Positions 61,683 through 64,000 of a stretch of DNA of 64,000 nucleotides are shown one piece after another. Origin of the DNA: Bacillus sp. SB49 (GTDB lineage: Bacteria > Bacillota > Bacilli > Bacillales > Halobacillaceae). The position numbers and the translations under genes were made by a program. Within the stretch, counting starts at the first letter, position 1, and every line of letters starts with the position of its first letter. The notes beneath the pieces are model-generated. The model saw only the letters and a list, made by a program, of their open reading frames with translations. It searched no databases and was not told where the DNA came from. Location: positions 3,385,501 through 3,449,500 of the forward strand of contig NZ_CP048117.1 in NCBI RefSeq assembly GCF_000469135.2. The letters run 5' to 3'.

Positions 61683-62648
61683 TTACCAGCTTAGAAAAGC
61701 CGCAGCGTCTTTGCCGGATAGATAGGCACTTTCGAGTCTGGTCCTCCCCGCCTGATCATTCGGGCGAAGGAAAGCATCCCCGGCTGCGACGAGGCGACCG
61801 TCTCCCGACAAATCGAGATAGGATTGTTGGACGACCTTCTTCGCCTGCGCATACCGCCAACGCTTCAGCTGCTCCGACTCTAAATGACTCCAGTCGAGGT
61901 AAGTATCGACCTTGTCCTTAATCAGGGAAAGTACATAATCTTCCCCATAATGCTTTCTGGACCAATCCCCCTGCATATAAACACTGACAACAGGATCTTC
62001 AGATATTCCTTTTTTCTGATGGTCAACCACCCGCTCCACGCCCTCCGGGAGATCCTTATCCAGATGACCTCCATCCGGAAGACCCGTCGCTTCATTGAAA
62101 TGATAAATCCCGACATAAGTAGGCTCAAACAAGATATCCTTCAGCTGTTTCCAAGAAGAAGGATCCATATCAAGATTACTGTTTCGTATCAACTCCACAA
62201 CCTGCGGAGCCGGCATTGTGAACAGAACTTTGTCGGACTGCCATTCTGCACCATCTTCCCCAAACAAACGATAGCCGCCGTCTATTTCCATCAGCTTGAC
62301 GACCTTCGTATGTAAGGAAGTACGGATATTTTGGGCGAGCTGTTTGGCTAACCCGTTCATTCCATCGACTGCTGTGTAGCGAGGATAGTCCTCCCCGAAC
62401 CAACGTTTCACCCACCCCTCATCGAGCCACTCCTGCGTTTCCTCCTCCAACTCTTCGGTCCTCACTGTGAAGAACTGGGCGCCGTGATCCGCCTTCCCCT
62501 GAGCGACACGACGGGTAGCGAGACGTCCGCCGACACTTCTTCCTTTATCTACAAGAACGAAATTATCCCGGCCTTGTTTTTTAAACCTTCTGGCTGCCGT
62601 AATACCAGCAAGCCCTGCACCGACGATCGTAATCTCATAGTGATCCAA
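61683..62648 (-). CDS. Renalase-like FAD-dependent amine oxidoreductase
   Basis: 321 residues. N-terminal FAD site YEITIVGAGLAGITAARRFKKQG, followed by VDKGRSVGGRLATRR and ADHGAQFFTVR as in renalase-type amine oxidases; C-terminal GDGRLVAAGDAF is the second flavin contact. Related bacterial enzymes oxidise dihydro-NAD(P) isomers; that role is possible here. TTG start at 62648 with GGAGGTG 6 bases upstream. It lies between two terminators, so it is its own unit. Confidence 0.85.
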   Translation of the reverse strand: MDHYEITIVGAGLAGITAARRFKKQGRDNFVLVDKGRSVGGRLATRRVAQGKADHGAQFFTVRTEELEEETQEWLDEGWVKRWFGEDYPRYTAVDGMNGLAKQLAQNIRTSLHTKVVKLMEIDGGYRLFGEDGAEWQSDKVLFTMPAPQVVELIRNSNLDMDPSSWKQLKDILFEPTYVGIYHFNEATGLPDGGHLDKDLPEGVERVVDHQKKGISEDPVVSVYMQGDWSRKHYGEDYVLSLIKDKVDTYLDWSHLESEQLKRWRYAQAKKVVQQSYLDLSGDGRLVAAGDAFLRPNDQAGRTRLESAYLSGKDAAAFLSW

Positions 62649-62691
62649 TTAAGCCACCTCCATATTCCTTTTCGTAGAATGCTCTTTCATG

Positions 62692-62728
62692 AAAAAAGAA
62701 CACCCCCGGACAATCCAAGGATGTTCTT
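62692..62728 (-). terminator. Terminator of the RND exporter gene
   Basis: Stem AAGAACA/TGTTCTT with an extra CC/GG beyond one mismatch; six T on the minus strand. It lies 46 bases after the exporter stop. Confidence 0.7.
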
Positions 62729-62773
62729 ATTTTACCACTTACTATTCAACAAGGGACATAGTACGGAAGTCGC

Positions 62774-64000
62774 CTACTCTTCTACTGTTACCCGCTTTTT
62801 CTTGCGGAATTTAGACAAAATCTCATAAACCAACGGAACAATCAACAGTGTCAGCAGCGTCGAGCTTGCCAGACCTCCGATTACCGTCACACCCAGCCCT
62901 TTACTGATGATCGAACCGCCTTCAAAACCAAGCGCAAGCGGAAGCAGCGCGCCGATCGTGGCTAATGCCGTCATCAGAATCGGACGGAGTCTTGTCACAC
63001 CTGCATCAATCAAGGCTTCGCGTGTCGTAAATCCTTCTTTCTCTTTATGGATGACACGGTCAATTAGTACAATTGCGTTCGTTACTACGATACCAATCAG
63101 CATGAGTGCTCCAATCATAGCGGAAATACTCAAGGTTTCTCCGCTGATAAGCAGCCCAAGCACCGCTCCAATGATGGTGAATGGCAGCGAGAACAAAATG
63201 GCAAGCGGCGCAAGTCCTCCACCAAAGAAGATGACCAGAATCAAATAGACGATTGCAATGGCAGCAAGCATGGCCAATCCTAGTTGGGAGAAGGAATCAG
63301 CAATGTCTTCGGCTACTCCGCCCTGGGTGATTTCTACGCCGGACGGTGTATCGATATCCTGTGCTTTGTCATAAACGTCACCCGAAACGGCTCCGACGTC
63401 GTCTACCGTAATTTCTGCACTGACACTCGCATACACACGATTGTCTCGACGAGTAATCGTATCCGCAGTCGTTCCTTCTTCCACTTCAACCACTTCAGAA
63501 ACCGGAACCGTCTGGCCTAGCGGCGTTTGAATTTCCCGCGAGGTCAAGTCTTCTATCGTTGATAATTCCGGTTCCTCCACGTTTAAGTAAACGTTCAAGT
63601 CTTCTCCATCCTGCTGCACGGTTGTCAGAACAGGTTCTTCTCTATTTTGGCTGAGTTCCATTCCTACCTGGGCAGCCGTAACGCCAAGTTCACTCAGTTT
63701 ATCGTGATCCACTACGAGTGTATATTCATCGTAGGATTCTGAAAGGCTGGAGTCGACATTACGAAGGTTATCTTCTTGTGAAAGAAGATCTTCCAGCTCT
63801 GTCACAATCGGCTTGATTTCATCGATATTTTCTCCATATACCCTCAGTTCCAAGTTACTGCTTGAACCAGTACCAGAGAAGTCCTGGCTTACCCACTCTC
63901 CCTGATCTGAGTTCGCGTTTAATTCCTTAATGACCGTTTCCGTTTCTTTGTCAAAAGCTTCCGTGTCATCGTTGTATTCTACGAAGAACATCGCTTGATT
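62774..64000 (-). CDS. RND efflux transporter (AcrB/SwrC family), C-terminal part
   Basis: The gene runs off the right edge; about 408 residues are visible and the frame is open to the last base. The pore part shows TVQQDGEDLNVYLNV, VPVSEVVEVEEGTTADTITRRDN and the last four to six membrane segments: DSFSQLGLAMLAAIAIVYLILVIFFG, then GIVVTNAIVLIDRV and MTALATIGALLPLALG, typical of HAE-1 type RND pumps. In Bacillaceae this family includes SwrC (YerP). It exports drugs or lipopeptides with proton motive force. The ATG near 63991 is internal, not the start. Confidence 0.9.
   Translation of the reverse strand, partial: NQAMFFVEYNDDTEAFDKETETVIKELNANSDQGEWVSQDFSGTGSSSNLELRVYGENIDEIKPIVTELEDLLSQEDNLRNVDSSLSESYDEYTLVVDHDKLSELGVTAAQVGMELSQNREEPVLTTVQQDGEDLNVYLNVEEPELSTIEDLTSREIQTPLGQTVPVSEVVEVEEGTTADTITRRDNRVYASVSAEITVDDVGAVSGDVYDKAQDIDTPSGVEITQGGVAEDIADSFSQLGLAMLAAIAIVYLILVIFFGGGLAPLAILFSLPFTIIGAVLGLLISGETLSISAMIGALMLIGIVVTNAIVLIDRVIHKEKEGFTTREALIDAGVTRLRPILMTALATIGALLPLALGFEGGSIISKGLGVTVIGGLASSTLLTLLIVPLVYEILSKFRKKKRVTVEE

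Overview
The window looks like chromosome of a low-to-mid G+C Firmicute of the family Bacillaceae. Supporting signs are Shine-Dalgarno boxes of the AAAGGAGG type, several TTG and GTG starts, Bacillus-type switches (an FMN riboswitch before ribD and a yybP-ykoY Mn2+ element before a TerC gene), CcpA, CodY and Fur-like sites, and the cssRS/htrB, yfmR, pdeH, yhfW and SE1561/SE1832-type genes. A BCCT osmolyte carrier, a large cation:proton antiporter and an AGCS Na+ symporter fit a salt-adapted genus such as Halobacillus or Pontibacillus, but that is inference. I see no rRNA, tRNA, CRISPR array, insertion sequence or prophage. The content is mostly core and niche metabolism.

Layout. 1-5.1 kb: end of a YjiH-type membrane protein, a DJ-1/PfpI protein, an acyltransferase, an M29 aminopeptidase and a CPD photolyase. 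5.1-8.9 kb: the complete riboflavin operon ribD-ribE-ribBA-ribH (minus strand) behind its FMN riboswitch. 9-13.8 kb: GH13 glucosidase, OsmC, GNAT and SE1561 genes, then a Mn2+ riboswitch-TerC unit with a possible 29-residue ORF. 13.9-22.4 kb: PepT, AI-2E-type exporter, MFS, GNAT, SE1832, cation antiporter and BrnQ with a structured leader. 22.4-25.8 kb: circularly permuted ATP-grasp, alpha-E and transglutaminase genes as one coupled unit. 26-31 kb: oxidoreductase, then recQ-kynU-kynB. 31-36.4 kb: BCCT carrier, a zinc-ribbon miniprotein, a CrtI-like oxidoreductase, and an ECF sigma factor coupled to a membrane protein with an outside leucine-rich-repeat region.

36.4-45 kb: a second M29 aminopeptidase, the ABC-F protein YfmR, an Na+/alanine symporter, and a Fur-controlled ferric-iron ABC transporter whose permease gene carries a frameshift. 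45-50.6 kb: thioesterase, the CssRS secretion-stress system divergent from an HtrA-type protease, a candidate small structured RNA with a C-rich loop, and cardiolipin synthase. 50.7-58.9 kb: NadR, sucrose hydrolase and fructokinase, a PTS EIIA protein, methionine gamma-lyase behind a perfect cre, a MarR-MFS pair, and an EAL-HDOD phosphodiesterase. 59-64 kb: a Rieske/FAD oxidoreductase, RarD, a renalase-like oxidoreductase and the C-terminal part of an RND exporter cut by the window end.

The points most worth following are the ECF/LRR regulator pair, the C-rich RNA after htrB, the frameshifted iron permease, the three-way Mn2+ switch and the miniproteins at 12.8 and 33.0 kb.
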